This document shows, one piece after another, positions 28,287-36,747 of a DNA stretch of 64,000 nt. Location: contig BQOK01000001.1 of the NCBI GenBank assembly GCA_022835495.1, forward strand, positions 2,976,001-3,040,000. The letters are read 5' to 3'. Each line of letters opens with the position of its first letter. Position 1 is the stretch's first letter. The notes under the pieces were generated by a model that was given only the letters and a program-made list of their open reading frames with translations, was not told the DNA's origin and did not search any database. The position numbers were made by a program, and so were the translations under genes. Source of the stretch: Oscillospiraceae bacterium. Its GTDB lineage: Bacteria; Bacillota; Clostridia; Oscillospirales; Ruminococcaceae.

Positions 28287-28460
28287 GGGCAACACCGCAC
28301 AATTCACGGCTGATGCCTTAAGGGTCGTCTCGCTTGCAGCTTTTCCGGCATCTGTCACAAAAATGCTCGCGAATACACAAAGTATTCGCTGCGCTTTTTG
28401 TTTAACCTGCCAAAAAATCTGCCGGCGCGATTCGACACTTAGAATTGTGCGGTATTGCCT
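28287..28460. mobile_element. 174-bp MITE-like element with 19-bp terminal inverted repeats
   Basis: GGGCAACACCGCACAATTC at 28287-28305 is matched in inverted form at 28442-28460 (17 of 19 identical). TA flanks both sides (28285-28286 and 28461-28462). There is no ORF of note. It has the form of a non-autonomous TA-target element. The IS5-like copy 2 begins directly after the right-hand TA, so the two elements share that dinucleotide. Confidence 0.75.
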
Positions 28461-28523
28461 TAAATAGTGTTTACACGAGCGATATGGTATAATGGGAGCA
28501 AGAGATCCGAAAGAGGTGTTCCC

Positions 28524-28997
28524 ATGAAGAATGAACAACAACGCCACGACATCAGCGATGCGGTATGGAGCCTGCTGGAACCGCATCTGCCAGGACAACG
28601 AGGGCAGTGGGGTGGAATAGCCCAGGATAACCGGCGATTTGTCAATGGCGTGTTTTGGATTTTACGCACAGGAGCACCGTGGCGGGATTTACCGCCGTTC
28701 TACGGGAAATGGGGTACCGTGTATCAGCGGTTCCGCAGATGGCGTGACAAGGGGATCTGGGAAAAACTGCTGGAAATTCTGGTTGATGAGCCCGATTTTG
28801 AATGGTTGATGATTGATGCCAGCCACTGTAAGGTGCATCCACATGCGGCAGGCGCCCGTGGCGGTAATCAGGACATGAGCCGTACAAAAGGGGGCTCAAT
28901 ACCAAGATTCACCTTGCCGTGGATGCAAATGGTATGCCGGTCCGAGTACTTATCACAGAGGATACCCGAGCTGATTGCAAAGAAGCTATTCACTTGA
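28524..28997 (+). CDS. IS5-family transposase, first frame (OrfA)
   Basis: 157 residues from ATG 28524 (AGAGGTG upstream). It starts KNEQQRHDISDAVWSLLEPH and includes the helix-turn-helix region and GVFWILRTGAPWRDLPP. The first catalytic Asp lies in WLMIDASHCKVHP. The conserved protein leaves this frame at the slippery heptamer AAAAGGG (28886-28892), where a -1 shift gives the family sequence RGGLNTKIHLAVDANG. The residues after that point in this frame are not transposase-like, so OrfA alone is a truncated product and the active enzyme is the frameshift fusion. Confidence 0.85.
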   Translation: MKNEQQRHDISDAVWSLLEPHLPGQRGQWGGIAQDNRRFVNGVFWILRTGAPWRDLPPFYGKWGTVYQRFRRWRDKGIWEKLLEILVDEPDFEWLMIDASHCKVHPHAAGARGGNQDMSRTKGGSIPRFTLPWMQMVCRSEYLSQRIPELIAKKLFT

Positions 28998-29290
28998 TTG
29001 ATGGAATATCGGCGGAAACATTACTGGCCGATCGTGGGTATGACACCAATCAAATCATTGCTTATGCCGCTGATGCTGGAATGAATATCGTCATTCCGGC
29101 TAAACGAAATCGCAAGCAGCAGCGGGAGTATGACCGTTACTTGTATCGGCTTCGTCATCTGGTGGAAAATGCTTTTTTGCACCTGAAACGTTGGCGAGGC
29201 ATTGCTACTCGATATGCAAAAACTACAACATCTTTTCTGGCTGCTGTGCAAATTCGTTGCATTGCTATTTGGTGTACTGTTTTGACCTGA
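28919..29290 (+). CDS. IS5-family transposase, second frame (OrfB, made by -1 frameshift)
   Basis: The coding frame really begins near 28891 after the -1 shift; ATG 28919 is the first Met in it. It carries the second catalytic Asp in TLLADRGYDTN and the catalytic Glu in LRHLVENAFLHLKRWRGIA, the usual DDE arrangement of IS5 transposases. No ribosome site precedes 28919, which supports production only as the OrfAB fusion (28524 to 29290). Transcription is inward from the left end of the IS. Confidence 0.85.
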   Translation: MDANGMPVRVLITEDTRADCKEAIHLIDGISAETLLADRGYDTNQIIAYAADAGMNIVIPAKRNRKQQREYDRYLYRLRHLVENAFLHLKRWRGIATRYAKTTTSFLAAVQIRCIAIWCTVLT

Positions 29291-29338
29291 TCTTGTGTAG
29301 ACACTATTTAATTGAATTCCGGTTTGCTTTCCGGATCT

Positions 29339-30496
29339 TTATTCTTGTTGTGATGTTATTCGCTCATTTGCAAGCGTCATCAGTTGGCTCTCACCCTCGA
29401 TCTCGCTGGGATAGGGATAGGATTTTGCGCATTGACGAAACTGCGCCATGAGCTTCTCTGCTTTCTTCGGGTTCTGCTCAGCCAGCAGTGTATACACATA
29501 TTCCGTGCGCAGCACTGAAGGGTATTTTTTCATAGCCTTCATGACCTTCATCTGATCCCTTGTCCGCATTTCGTCCAAGATTTCCTTTCGATTTTTCGAG
29601 ATCATTTCCACATCCATCTGATCGCATACCATCAGATTGCGATATAAACCAACGATCCCATTTTGCTGGGAGAGAAGACGTTTCATCAGCGTGTCTGCTT
29701 CATCAAACTGCTGCTGGTCTATCAACCGATTGCATGCCAACACGCCGATCGTGGCTATGAGCCCGTTTTTCATCGACTCGTCAGAGGGGACTCTGAACCA
29801 CTCATCAGGCATGTCCTTTAAGCGAAGTCCCTTTGAGATTTGTTCATTTACCTTCATCTGAATCCAGAGCGCCTGGGTTGCTTCTTCACTATGGGAAAGA
29901 TCCAGCGCGTTCTTTCCATCATTGTTTACCGCTCCCATTTTGATGGGCAGACCGTTTATCAGAGCAAAAGCCAGTCCGATAACCGAAAAGATCATCAGGA
30001 TCGTCCAGCCCAGCGAACGGGTGGAGCAGAGGAAAGACAGTCCCACACAAAGCACGGCTGTGACTAGGTTCATGATCGCACCGCCGAAGTTATACAGCAT
30101 TACCGGTATTTTCCCATCCTTCAAGTCGGGTGGTATCATCAAGCATTGGCCGCCGGTTCCGGCGATATGCAGTTTTCTGAATTGTATGCGGCCGTCGAGC
30201 TTTACCCACATCAGATTTGCGATCCGAAAGGAGCTGAAGCGGTAGCCGGTCATCAGGCCAAAGATCAAATGCCCTGCCTCATGGAAAACAATTTGGATTA
30301 GCATGGCGACGTATGTACCAATGAGCATCAGCACAAAGGGCATAATATCCGAAAATATCCCTTTTTCAGGCTGCCCCGCCATACCTGTATACATCGGGAC
30401 GAATATGCCGCAGGCAGCACCGGTCAGTATGAAAACCACGTAAGCAATCCATTGTCCCTTGTTTTTTGCCGTTTTCTCTTTCTTCTTTTTTGTCAT
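29339..30496 (-). CDS. M50-family membrane metallopeptidase
   Basis: About 385 residues. After a Lys-rich N-terminus come two hydrophobic helices, then FHEAGHLIFGLMTGY with the HExxH zinc motif inside a membrane helix, and NFGGAIMNLVTAV, matching the second M50 motif region. The C-terminal 190 residues are soluble and helical, perhaps a TPR-like regulatory part. Site-2-protease relatives cut membrane proteins. The start at 30496 follows GGAGGTCTT; an in-frame ATG 33 bases upstream is less well placed. The gene ends 29 bases from IS copy 2, so the IS lies just past its 3' end. The substrate is unknown. Confidence 0.75.
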   Translation of the reverse strand: MTKKKKEKTAKNKGQWIAYVVFILTGAACGIFVPMYTGMAGQPEKGIFSDIMPFVLMLIGTYVAMLIQIVFHEAGHLIFGLMTGYRFSSFRIANLMWVKLDGRIQFRKLHIAGTGGQCLMIPPDLKDGKIPVMLYNFGGAIMNLVTAVLCVGLSFLCSTRSLGWTILMIFSVIGLAFALINGLPIKMGAVNNDGKNALDLSHSEEATQALWIQMKVNEQISKGLRLKDMPDEWFRVPSDESMKNGLIATIGVLACNRLIDQQQFDEADTLMKRLLSQQNGIVGLYRNLMVCDQMDVEMISKNRKEILDEMRTRDQMKVMKAMKKYPSVLRTEYVYTLLAEQNPKKAEKLMAQFRQCAKSYPYPSEIEGESQLMTLANERITSQQE

Positions 30497-30535
30497 AAGA
30501 CCTCCATTAGGTTTTTCCTGCATTTCCAATCATTA

Positions 30536-30772
30536 TCAGCAATGATCAAACAACTGATCCAATGGAACAGCAAATTGACAGCTACTGACCATAATACAAA
30601 TCCAAGTTAGTCTAACTGTTGCAATTTCCTGTTTTTCGCTTTCAATCTTGCTGGCGGCGAACAGCATTTTATGCTGCTTGCGAACGGCAAGTCCACAAGG
30701 AATAGACGCGCAAGCATTGCAAGGTAGTGTAGCTCCTTTGGCGGAACGAGGTAGCGAAATATTCTCGATCAT
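30536..30772 (-). CDS. Possible small Cys-containing ORF of unknown function
   Basis: 78 codons beginning at an ATG that overlaps the stop of the DUF1836 gene (ATGA). The composition (GATLPCNACASIPCGLAVRK) is unusual and no domain is recognised. The nucleotide stretch looks like a sequence found in other Clostridial contexts, so it may be a conserved non-coding or mobile segment that happens to be open. Confidence that it is translated is low. Confidence 0.25.
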   Translation of the reverse strand: MIENISLPRSAKGATLPCNACASIPCGLAVRKQHKMLFAASKIESEKQEIATVRLTWICIMVSSCQFAVPLDQLFDHC

Positions 30773-31287
30773 GTTTGCTGTTCATCTGGGGCTTTTTCCC
30801 GCTGCTTTTGATATTCTTCCAAATACCGATCCAGATAGACCTTGTTGACGGTGGCTACGATCGTGTTGCGGAGAAGATCTTTTGCGTCGGATCGTGTCTC
30901 GCCAAGGCCATCTCTTGCGGGAGCTATGCCGAACGCTGCGCCGAGCATATTCTCAAACTCATCACAAAAATAGTCATATGCGATCGGAAGGGTATAGTTG
31001 TCCCCCTGTATACTGAACATCATTCGAAGCCCTTCCAACGGGACAACGGGCTTGACTACGGCAATGAACATGAGCCGTGCAAGGTGCTCCGCCGTGTATG
31101 ACTTTTTTATGGGGGAGGAGATCAGTCCCTGCTTCACGTAATTGCTCACCATGGAGCTTGTCAATTCCGGTTCCCCCAACGGCGCAAGGTGTGTGTTGAC
31201 ATAGCGTACCACCTGCTCCAGATGAAGCCCGACATTCGGAATCTGTGCATACCGCGGTAAGCGAAAACCCTCAATAGCCTCTATCAT
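30769..31287 (-). CDS. DUF1836 family protein
   Basis: 172 residues from ATG 31287 (GGAGTGAAT upstream). The N-terminal part resembles MerR-like winged helices (SSMVSNYVKQGLI then KKSYTAEHLARLMFI), as in DUF1836 proteins often found beside degV. The start at 31287 is chosen because the longer in-frame start at 31335 has no ribosome site. It is divergent from the DegV gene, with 180 bases between. A DNA-binding or regulatory role is inferred from the fold only. Confidence 0.75.
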   Translation of the reverse strand: MIEAIEGFRLPRYAQIPNVGLHLEQVVRYVNTHLAPLGEPELTSSMVSNYVKQGLISSPIKKSYTAEHLARLMFIAVVKPVVPLEGLRMMFSIQGDNYTLPIAYDYFCDEFENMLGAAFGIAPARDGLGETRSDAKDLLRNTIVATVNKVYLDRYLEEYQKQREKAPDEQQT

Positions 31288-31466
31288 ATTATTCACTCCC
31301 TTTTCCATGCAGCCATTATACACGGGTATCTTCAATCTTTCAACGGTTTTTAAAATCTTTTTATCGGTTTTCTAAAAGCCGTTGACGGAGTGATAAAAAT
31401 CTGATAGAATTCCTGTGTCGATTTACAAAATCGAATGAAATGCTTTTGTTATTCGGAGGACACACC

Positions 31467-32300
31467 ATGAATCAGTTTCGTATCGTTGCAGATTCCAGCT
31501 GCGACCTTCTCACACTGGATGGAGCGGACTTCGTCAGTGTCCCGCTCTCAATACGCACTGACGCCGAGGAGTTTTACGATGACGCCAATCTTGATGTTGA
31601 CGCGATGGTCAGTACGCTCCGCGACACCAAGGGGCGTTCCTACAGTGCGTGTCCGAACATCGCAGACTGGGAAAACGCATTCGGCGAGAGCGGCAATGTG
31701 ATTGCTTTTACCATTACGAGCGCTCTTTCAGGCAGTTATAATGCTGCCTGCGTGGCAAAGAGGAATTGTGAGGAACGCAACCCGACCCGGCGCATCTATG
31801 TTGTGGACTCTCTTTCCGCCGGACCCGAAATCGCCCTTCTCATTGAACGGGCTTTATATGAGCTGCGTTCTCATGCGGACTTTGATAAAGCATGCGAAGC
31901 ATTGAATACGTATCAGACCCATACGCACCTGCTTTTTGCATTGGAATCCATGCACAACCTTGCACAGAACGGCCGTGTCAGCAAGCTCGCCGCAACGATG
32001 GCAAGCGTCCTCGGTATTCGTGCCATCGGGCAGGCCAGTGCCGAGGGTACGCTTGAGATGCTTGGAAAATGCCGTGGGGTTCGGAAAGCGCGGCAGTTTG
32101 TGCTGAGCGAAATGGAGGAGCTTGGCTACAATGGCGGGAAGGTCCGGATCGGGCATTGCCAGAATGCAGCACTTACGCTGGAGCTTTGCACCGAGATTCG
32201 GCAGCGATTTCCGAAGGCAGATGTGAGAAGCTATCCGCTGCGGGGACTGTGCAGCTATTACGCCGAGCGCGGCGGGATTATGCTGGGCTTTGAGTCATGA
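31467..32300 (+). CDS. DegV family fatty-acid-binding protein
   Basis: 277 residues starting FRIVADSSCDLLTLDG, the DegV signature. It also has TFTITSALSGSYNAA-like residues (here AFTITSALSGSYNAACVA), YVVDSLSAGPEIALLIERA and LLFALESMHNLAQNGRVSKL. DegV/FakB proteins bind a single fatty acid and hand it to the FakA kinase. ATG 31467 has CGGAGGA upstream. It overlaps the next gene by four bases, so the two are translationally coupled. No FakA homologue is nearby. Confidence 0.9.
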   Translation: MNQFRIVADSSCDLLTLDGADFVSVPLSIRTDAEEFYDDANLDVDAMVSTLRDTKGRSYSACPNIADWENAFGESGNVIAFTITSALSGSYNAACVAKRNCEERNPTRRIYVVDSLSAGPEIALLIERALYELRSHADFDKACEALNTYQTHTHLLFALESMHNLAQNGRVSKLAATMASVLGIRAIGQASAEGTLEMLGKCRGVRKARQFVLSEMEELGYNGGKVRIGHCQNAALTLELCTEIRQRFPKADVRSYPLRGLCSYYAERGGIMLGFES

Positions 32301-32905
32301 AAGCAGGCGCAACCAATGAAAAGGGAAGAGGCGCCGGAATCTTTCATCTGATTGTACGCATTCTGACCCTGCCACCCATCGTCATCGGTATAACAGTGTT
32401 TCTGATGTATGTCCCTGCGAAGCTTTTGACACTGCGGGAGTTGCTCCTGTGCGAGTTGTTTTTGCTGCTCATTCCCATGGCTGCATATCCTATACGGGAG
32501 ATATTCCGCATTGGAAAGGATCGGAGAAAGGGACAGCGCAGCACGGCGCTGGTATGCAGTGCCATCGGATACCTGTGCGGGTTTCTCTGGTCAATGCTGA
32601 CCCCGTCCTCCTGGCTCGTCCACATTCTCTTCCTCTCCTATGTCATTTCCATCGCAGCACTGCTGATTCTCAACACCGTTTTCAAGTGGCACGCAAGCGG
32701 CCATGCCTGCAGCACAACGGCTCCTGCGTTTCTGCTGACCTGGAAGCTTCATCCGCTTTTTATTATACCGTCCGTGCTGCTGATCGCAGCGGTCTATCGA
32801 TCCTCGCTGAAGCTGTCGCGCCACACCCTGCCGCAGCTCCTAATTGGCTCGGCAGTCAGTCTGCTCGCCTGTGGTATTTCACTGCTGATCTACGGACTCG
32901 GCTGA
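32297..32905 (+). CDS. PAP2-like integral membrane protein
   Basis: 202 residues with about six hydrophobic helices. KWHASGHACSTTAPA resembles the SGH motif and YRSSLKLSRHTLPQ the SRxxH-type motif of the type 2 phosphatidic acid phosphatase superfamily. It is coupled to degV by an ATGA overlap, and a role in lipid metabolism would suit both. The motifs are degenerate, so catalytic activity is uncertain. Confidence 0.65.
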   Translation: MKAGATNEKGRGAGIFHLIVRILTLPPIVIGITVFLMYVPAKLLTLRELLLCELFLLLIPMAAYPIREIFRIGKDRRKGQRSTALVCSAIGYLCGFLWSMLTPSSWLVHILFLSYVISIAALLILNTVFKWHASGHACSTTAPAFLLTWKLHPLFIIPSVLLIAAVYRSSLKLSRHTLPQLLIGSAVSLLACGISLLIYGLG

Positions 32906-32928
32906 CAGTCATGTGACTCGATAACTAA

Positions 32929-32975
32929 AAAATGCGCCGTACCACTACTGCAATGTGGCATGGCGCATTTTCTGC
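32929..32975 (+). terminator. Terminator after the degV operon
   Basis: AAAATGCGCC (32929-32938) pairs with GGCGCATTTT (32962-32971), with further CCAC/GTGG pairing inside. It works on either strand. Confidence 0.8.
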
Positions 32976-33308
32976 GTAATCACTCCCGATCCTGTTTCCT
33001 TGGCTCACCCAACCGCCGCATCATATGGATTTTGCATCAGCCGGATCTCATACGAGTCGGTTCGAAGCATGACGACGGTATCTGAGTTTAGCCGAGTTCT
33101 ATCTTCCACCTGTTTCCTCCCTCTTTTCTGACATGTAGGCAGATTTTTTCTATAATGATCCGATGCCGGCAGAGCTGATAACCGGTCATCTCTGCGATGG
33201 TTGTATCGACATCCACCTAACAATCTAAAGAAACATTTGTTGCTGTACCGCACCGCATATAGATCAGATGATGGTAAATGAAAAGTATTTCATCTGCGAA
33301 AATCGAAC
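32976..33308. other. Intergenic stretch with possible micro-ORFs
   Basis: Two overlapping minus-strand ORFs look partly protein-like. One is 33088-33216 (GTG start, residues TTIAEMTGYQLCRHRIIIEK). The other is 33005-33109 (GTG start after GAGGGAGGAAACAG, residues VVMLRTDSYEIRLMQNPYD). They could be pieces of one frameshifted small gene. No family is recognised. Confidence 0.25.
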
Positions 33309-33920
33309 CTATATCAAATACCCCACAAAATCCAAACAGGCGTGAATCAAAATTGGCCAGCCTATTGAGTTGCTCTTTTCGTATATCGCCGAGAACACCA
33401 GTGCTCCAACAATGCCACCACCGAACTCACTAAGGATACCGGTAATTGTTCCACCCTGTATCATAAAATATGAATATCCGTGTGCAAATCCAAACACTAA
33501 TCCGCCCAAGATGACGGATACTTTGAAATTAAATGCTTTTCGCAGCTCTCGATGCAAATAACCTCGAAAAACAAATTCTTCTCCGCATCCAACAATAATT
33601 AAGTAAAACCAGAAAGCGTATAACCTCTCGGGCAGAATGATTGTTACCAATGTGGCACAAACGCCAATAAGCCCCCAAGGTATCCACTTGGAATGTGTCT
33701 CTGTTTTCCTGAAATCTGCACTGCGAAAATATGTTGCTGCAAAAGGAATCGCAGCAGCAGCTTGAATAACATCATACAATATGCGTCTTATTATATTGGA
33801 ATTTGTGAGATCTTGCAACACCGCTAATGGTAAGATTTTGGCAAACGCAACCGATATTAGCAAATACATCAACACGACAAACAGTGCAATTATAGATTTT
33901 TTATAATGTGCTTTATTCAA
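33309..33920 (-). CDS. CPBP family intramembrane glutamic endopeptidase
   Basis: 203 residues with about six to seven transmembrane helices. The ABI/CAAX motif CGEEFVFRGYLHRELRK (EExxxR) is followed by GFAHGYSYF, giving the catalytic Glu pair and His. It starts at TTG 33920 after AGAGAGGTTCATCC and is 29 bases downstream of the ECF ATPase gene, so it may be the last gene of that operon. CPBP proteases process membrane peptides or act in bacteriocin immunity; the substrate here is unknown. Confidence 0.85.
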   Translation of the reverse strand: MNKAHYKKSIIALFVVLMYLLISVAFAKILPLAVLQDLTNSNIIRRILYDVIQAAAAIPFAATYFRSADFRKTETHSKWIPWGLIGVCATLVTIILPERLYAFWFYLIIVGCGEEFVFRGYLHRELRKAFNFKVSVILGGLVFGFAHGYSYFMIQGGTITGILSEFGGGIVGALVFSAIYEKSNSIGWPILIHACLDFVGYLI

Positions 33921-33949
33921 GGATGAACCTCTCTTTTTCTACAGCTTCA

Positions 33950-35383
33950 TCAAGCCGATGAAGAAGGGAAATATCCGTGCAAAACATTGTTAGGGTATGC
34001 AGCAATCTCCACAATGTTATCGCAGCAGTTCTCGATCAGCTCCCTGTCGTGGGTGATCACGAGAATGGTTCTGCCATGCCGCGCTTCGCTTTTCAGCCTT
34101 TCTGCGATCAGGCGCATGTTCCGCCCGTCAAGGCCGCTGGTGGGCTCATCAAGAATCAGTATCCTGCGGCCGGAAAAGATGGCGCAGGCGATGGCAAGGC
34201 GCTGCTTCTGCCCGCCGGACAGGGCAGACGGGTGCGCGTCCCTGTACTCGTAAAGCCCAAACTCTTTGAGCAGGTTCCTTGCCCGGTCTTTGCTTTCTTC
34301 TGTCAATTCGGTATTCAGCAGCAGCTCCTCCGCCACGCTTGCCGTGAAGAACTGCGTTGACGTGTCGTTGCCGCAGTAATAGATCTCCCTGCGCCGGACT
34401 GCCGTTCTTGCTTTTTTCCCGTCTATCAGGATATGCCCCCTTGTCTGCTTCGCCAGCCCGCAGAGGATCTGCGCAAGGGTGGTTTTCCCCGCGCCGTTTT
34501 GCCCCGTTATGGCGGTCACCTTGCCCTCTGGAACGGACAGCGAAATATCCTCAAAAATAACTTCTTTGCGTATTCTTTTCGAGAGCCCTGCTGTCTTCAA
34601 GACGGCAGGGCTTTCGTCCAATACGGAGGGAGCGGGAAGGCTCTTTCCCTCGTGCGGAGAGCGCAGGCCCATACCCAAGATGTCTGCTTCCGGCAGGATG
34701 AGCAAATCCTCCGGTGTATACTCGGCCGCTATTCTGCCGTCTCGCAGATATAAAAACCGGTCTGCGATCCCCATCAGCCAGTCAATCCTATGCTCCGCGA
34801 TGAGCAGGGTAAAGCCCTGTTCCTTGAGCTGCCGGAGGGTCTGCGCAAGCTGCCTCGTCCCGGCGGCATCGAGGTTGGCCGTCGGCTCGTCGCACACAAA
34901 GACCTTTGGCTTCATGGCATATACGGACGCAATGGCCGCCCGCTGCTTTTCTCCGCTTGAGAGGGCGTCAACTGCCCTGTCTTTCAAATGGGACAGCTGC
35001 AATGCCTCTATGGCGGCGTCCGTCCTCTCCCGTATCTCCCGGGCGGACAGGCCATAATTCTCGCAGGGAAAGGCCACCTCTCCGGCAAGCTCGGAGGAAA
35101 AGAACTGGCTTTTGGGGTCCTGAAAGACGCTTCCCACCAAACGCCCGATCTCCCATGTGGAAAGCCTTGATATGTCCTTGCCGTCTATCCTCACGCTCCC
35201 GCTGAAAACTCCGGGGTAGTAGGACGGCGCAAGCCCGTTGACAAGCCTTGTCACGGTGGTCTTGCCGCAGCCGGAAAGCCCCGTCAGCACGACGCATTCG
35301 CCACTTTTTACCAAAATGGAGATGTCCTGTACGCCTCTGTCCGAGTTTTCGTATTGAAAAGAGGCGTGTGTAAGCTCGATCAT
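33950..35383 (-). CDS. ECF transporter fused ATPase (two ABC domains), cassette 1
   Basis: 477 residues with two full ABC domains. Domain 1 has Walker A LSGCGKTTVTR, signature LSSGEKQR and Walker B VFVCDEPTANLD. Domain 2 has Walker A QNGAGKTTLAQ, signature LSGGQKQR and ILILDEPTSGLD. The signature in domain 1 is SSGE rather than SGGE. It powers the ECF module with the T and S components encoded upstream. ATG 35383 overlaps the T gene stop by 4 bases. The homologue in cassette 2 is at 55309-56763. Confidence 0.9.
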   Translation of the reverse strand: MIELTHASFQYENSDRGVQDISILVKSGECVVLTGLSGCGKTTVTRLVNGLAPSYYPGVFSGSVRIDGKDISRLSTWEIGRLVGSVFQDPKSQFFSSELAGEVAFPCENYGLSAREIRERTDAAIEALQLSHLKDRAVDALSSGEKQRAAIASVYAMKPKVFVCDEPTANLDAAGTRQLAQTLRQLKEQGFTLLIAEHRIDWLMGIADRFLYLRDGRIAAEYTPEDLLILPEADILGMGLRSPHEGKSLPAPSVLDESPAVLKTAGLSKRIRKEVIFEDISLSVPEGKVTAITGQNGAGKTTLAQILCGLAKQTRGHILIDGKKARTAVRRREIYYCGNDTSTQFFTASVAEELLLNTELTEESKDRARNLLKEFGLYEYRDAHPSALSGGQKQRLAIACAIFSGRRILILDEPTSGLDGRNMRLIAERLKSEARHGRTILVITHDRELIENCCDNIVEIAAYPNNVLHGYFPSSSA

Positions 35384-36078
35384 GCCATGCTCCTTTCCAA
35401 AACCAAATAGGAAGCCGTGACCAGCGCACATGCGGCTGCCGCGATGTAATCCCGCGCCCCGGCCCTTTTCTCATAATAGCTGCCGCGCACGCCCGGACGC
35501 TCCGCGCCTCTTGCAACGGCGGAAACGGAAAGCTGATCGGCGAGCTGCAATACCCGAAGAAGAAACGGAACCAGCACATATTCCATGCTCTGCACGGGAT
35601 GTGCGAGCAGCTGCCCCGCCGCGGTCAGCCCTCGGTTTTTCATCGACCTGCCTACGCCTTTCAGCTCCGTCCGCATGGTAGGGAAGAAGCGAAAAACCAC
35701 AAGAAGCCCGAGAATGAACGGGGTGGGCATACGAAGGCGGGATAAGAACGCGGAGAGCATCCCCGGCGGCGTGGTGATCAGATCCCATGACACCAGAAAG
35801 ATCGGCGACAGATTCCAGAACATCAGAACATAAAATTCCGAAAAAACCGGCATGTGCAGCCCGTGGAAGCGGATGCCGTACAGCAGCAGCGCCAGCAGCA
35901 GATAAAAGCAGCCATAGGACGCGGCAAGGCGGAAGCTCCGCTGCAGGACGAGATAAAGAAGTGCGCCGCCGGTCAGGATGCAGGTGAGCAGCACATTCCC
36001 GCCGATGGTCACTCCGGCAAAGGCGCACAGCAGCGCCCACAGCTTGACCGGCACCGCAAAGGATGCGTCCGCTCTCAT
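35380..36078 (-). CDS. ECF transporter transmembrane T component, cassette 1
   Basis: 232 residues, about five hydrophobic helices. The cytoplasmic coupling segment RFFPTMRTELKGVGRSMKNRG and the later Ala-Arg-Gly of AVARGAERPG are the ATPase-contact motifs of EcfT. ATG 36078 overlaps the S-component stop by four bases (ATGA), and its own stop overlaps the ATPase start. The minus-strand frame stays open far upstream but only this start fits the family length. Confidence 0.88.
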   Translation of the reverse strand: MRADASFAVPVKLWALLCAFAGVTIGGNVLLTCILTGGALLYLVLQRSFRLAASYGCFYLLLALLLYGIRFHGLHMPVFSEFYVLMFWNLSPIFLVSWDLITTPPGMLSAFLSRLRMPTPFILGLLVVFRFFPTMRTELKGVGRSMKNRGLTAAGQLLAHPVQSMEYVLVPFLLRVLQLADQLSVSAVARGAERPGVRGSYYEKRAGARDYIAAAACALVTASYLVLERSMA

Positions 36079-36677
36079 AAAACGCCGGCCTTCTGAAAAT
36101 GCCTGCGGATCAGCCGGCTGCCCACCATGCAGCCTAAAAAGCCCATCAGCGTCGTGAACAGCAGAATAAAGGCCAGCCAGCCGGGAGAGGTGTAGTAGCG
36201 CACATAGGAATCGATGTAGCTCTGCTCCATACCGCTTGCCAGCGCAAAATCGTAGTAGGTGTCCCAGAAGAACCAGATGGGCAGCAGATTGACCCCGTTG
36301 TACAGCAGGCTTGCCACCGTCCAGGCGGCAGTCAGCTGTTTCGGTTTTTGGCAGGAGCCTTCCTTCCAGAGAATCGCCTCGCAGAGGATTCCCACGAGAA
36401 CATAATAAGGGAGCAAGAACCAGTTGCCCATCAGCAGGAAAATCACGCCGAGGATCGTCATATAGATCAGCGTCACAAAACGCTTTCCGATCCGGCTGAC
36501 CATGAGCATATAGACCGGCGCGCAGAGGAACATGGTGATCCCCACGGACAGCACCATGCTGACAAAGTCGTTGGCCATGCAGACCATATTGACGACGAGC
36601 TGGATCACGATCAGCACTGCGGAGAGCAGCACCGTGGTGATCACATCCCTGACAGACCATTTATTTGTTTCTTTCAT
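36075..36677 (-). CDS. MptD-type ECF substrate-binding S component, cassette 1
   Basis: 200 residues, six hydrophobic helices, starting KWSVRDVITTVLLSAVLIVI and ending HFQKAGVL. The homologue in cassette 2 ends HFEKAGVV, and both belong to the MptD (Trep_Strep) family of putative ECF S components. The ligand is unknown. Co-location with siderophore-type ABC pairs and a FecBCD importer suggests a metal-bearing cofactor. AGGAGGAGTTT precedes the ATG. The gene lies 70 bases downstream of the exporter-fold ABC pair. Confidence 0.85.
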   Translation of the reverse strand: MKETNKWSVRDVITTVLLSAVLIVIQLVVNMVCMANDFVSMVLSVGITMFLCAPVYMLMVSRIGKRFVTLIYMTILGVIFLLMGNWFLLPYYVLVGILCEAILWKEGSCQKPKQLTAAWTVASLLYNGVNLLPIWFFWDTYYDFALASGMEQSYIDSYVRYYTSPGWLAFILLFTTLMGFLGCMVGSRLIRRHFQKAGVL

Positions 36678-36747
36678 AAACTCCTCCTTGTTTTCGACAC
36701 TTCGTTTTCCAATATTGCACTTGGAATTCTGTTTATCTCGCAGCGTT

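Larger units (their letters stand above)
28463..29308 (+). mobile_element. IS5-family (IS427-like) insertion sequence, copy 2, apparently intact
   Basis: 846 bp, inverted termini (AATAGTGTTTACAC left, AATAGTGTCTACAC right), TA on both sides (28461-28462 and 29309-29310). It encodes a two-frame transposase with no premature stop. It is inverted relative to copy 1 at 712-1557. A promoter-like TATAAT at 28489-28494 precedes the transposase. Confidence 0.92.

Noticed and set aside
35380-36660. Very long minus-strand open frame continuing upstream of the ECF T component
   Set aside because: The upstream part is the S-component gene read in another frame. The T component starts at ATG 36078 by family length and ATGA overlap.
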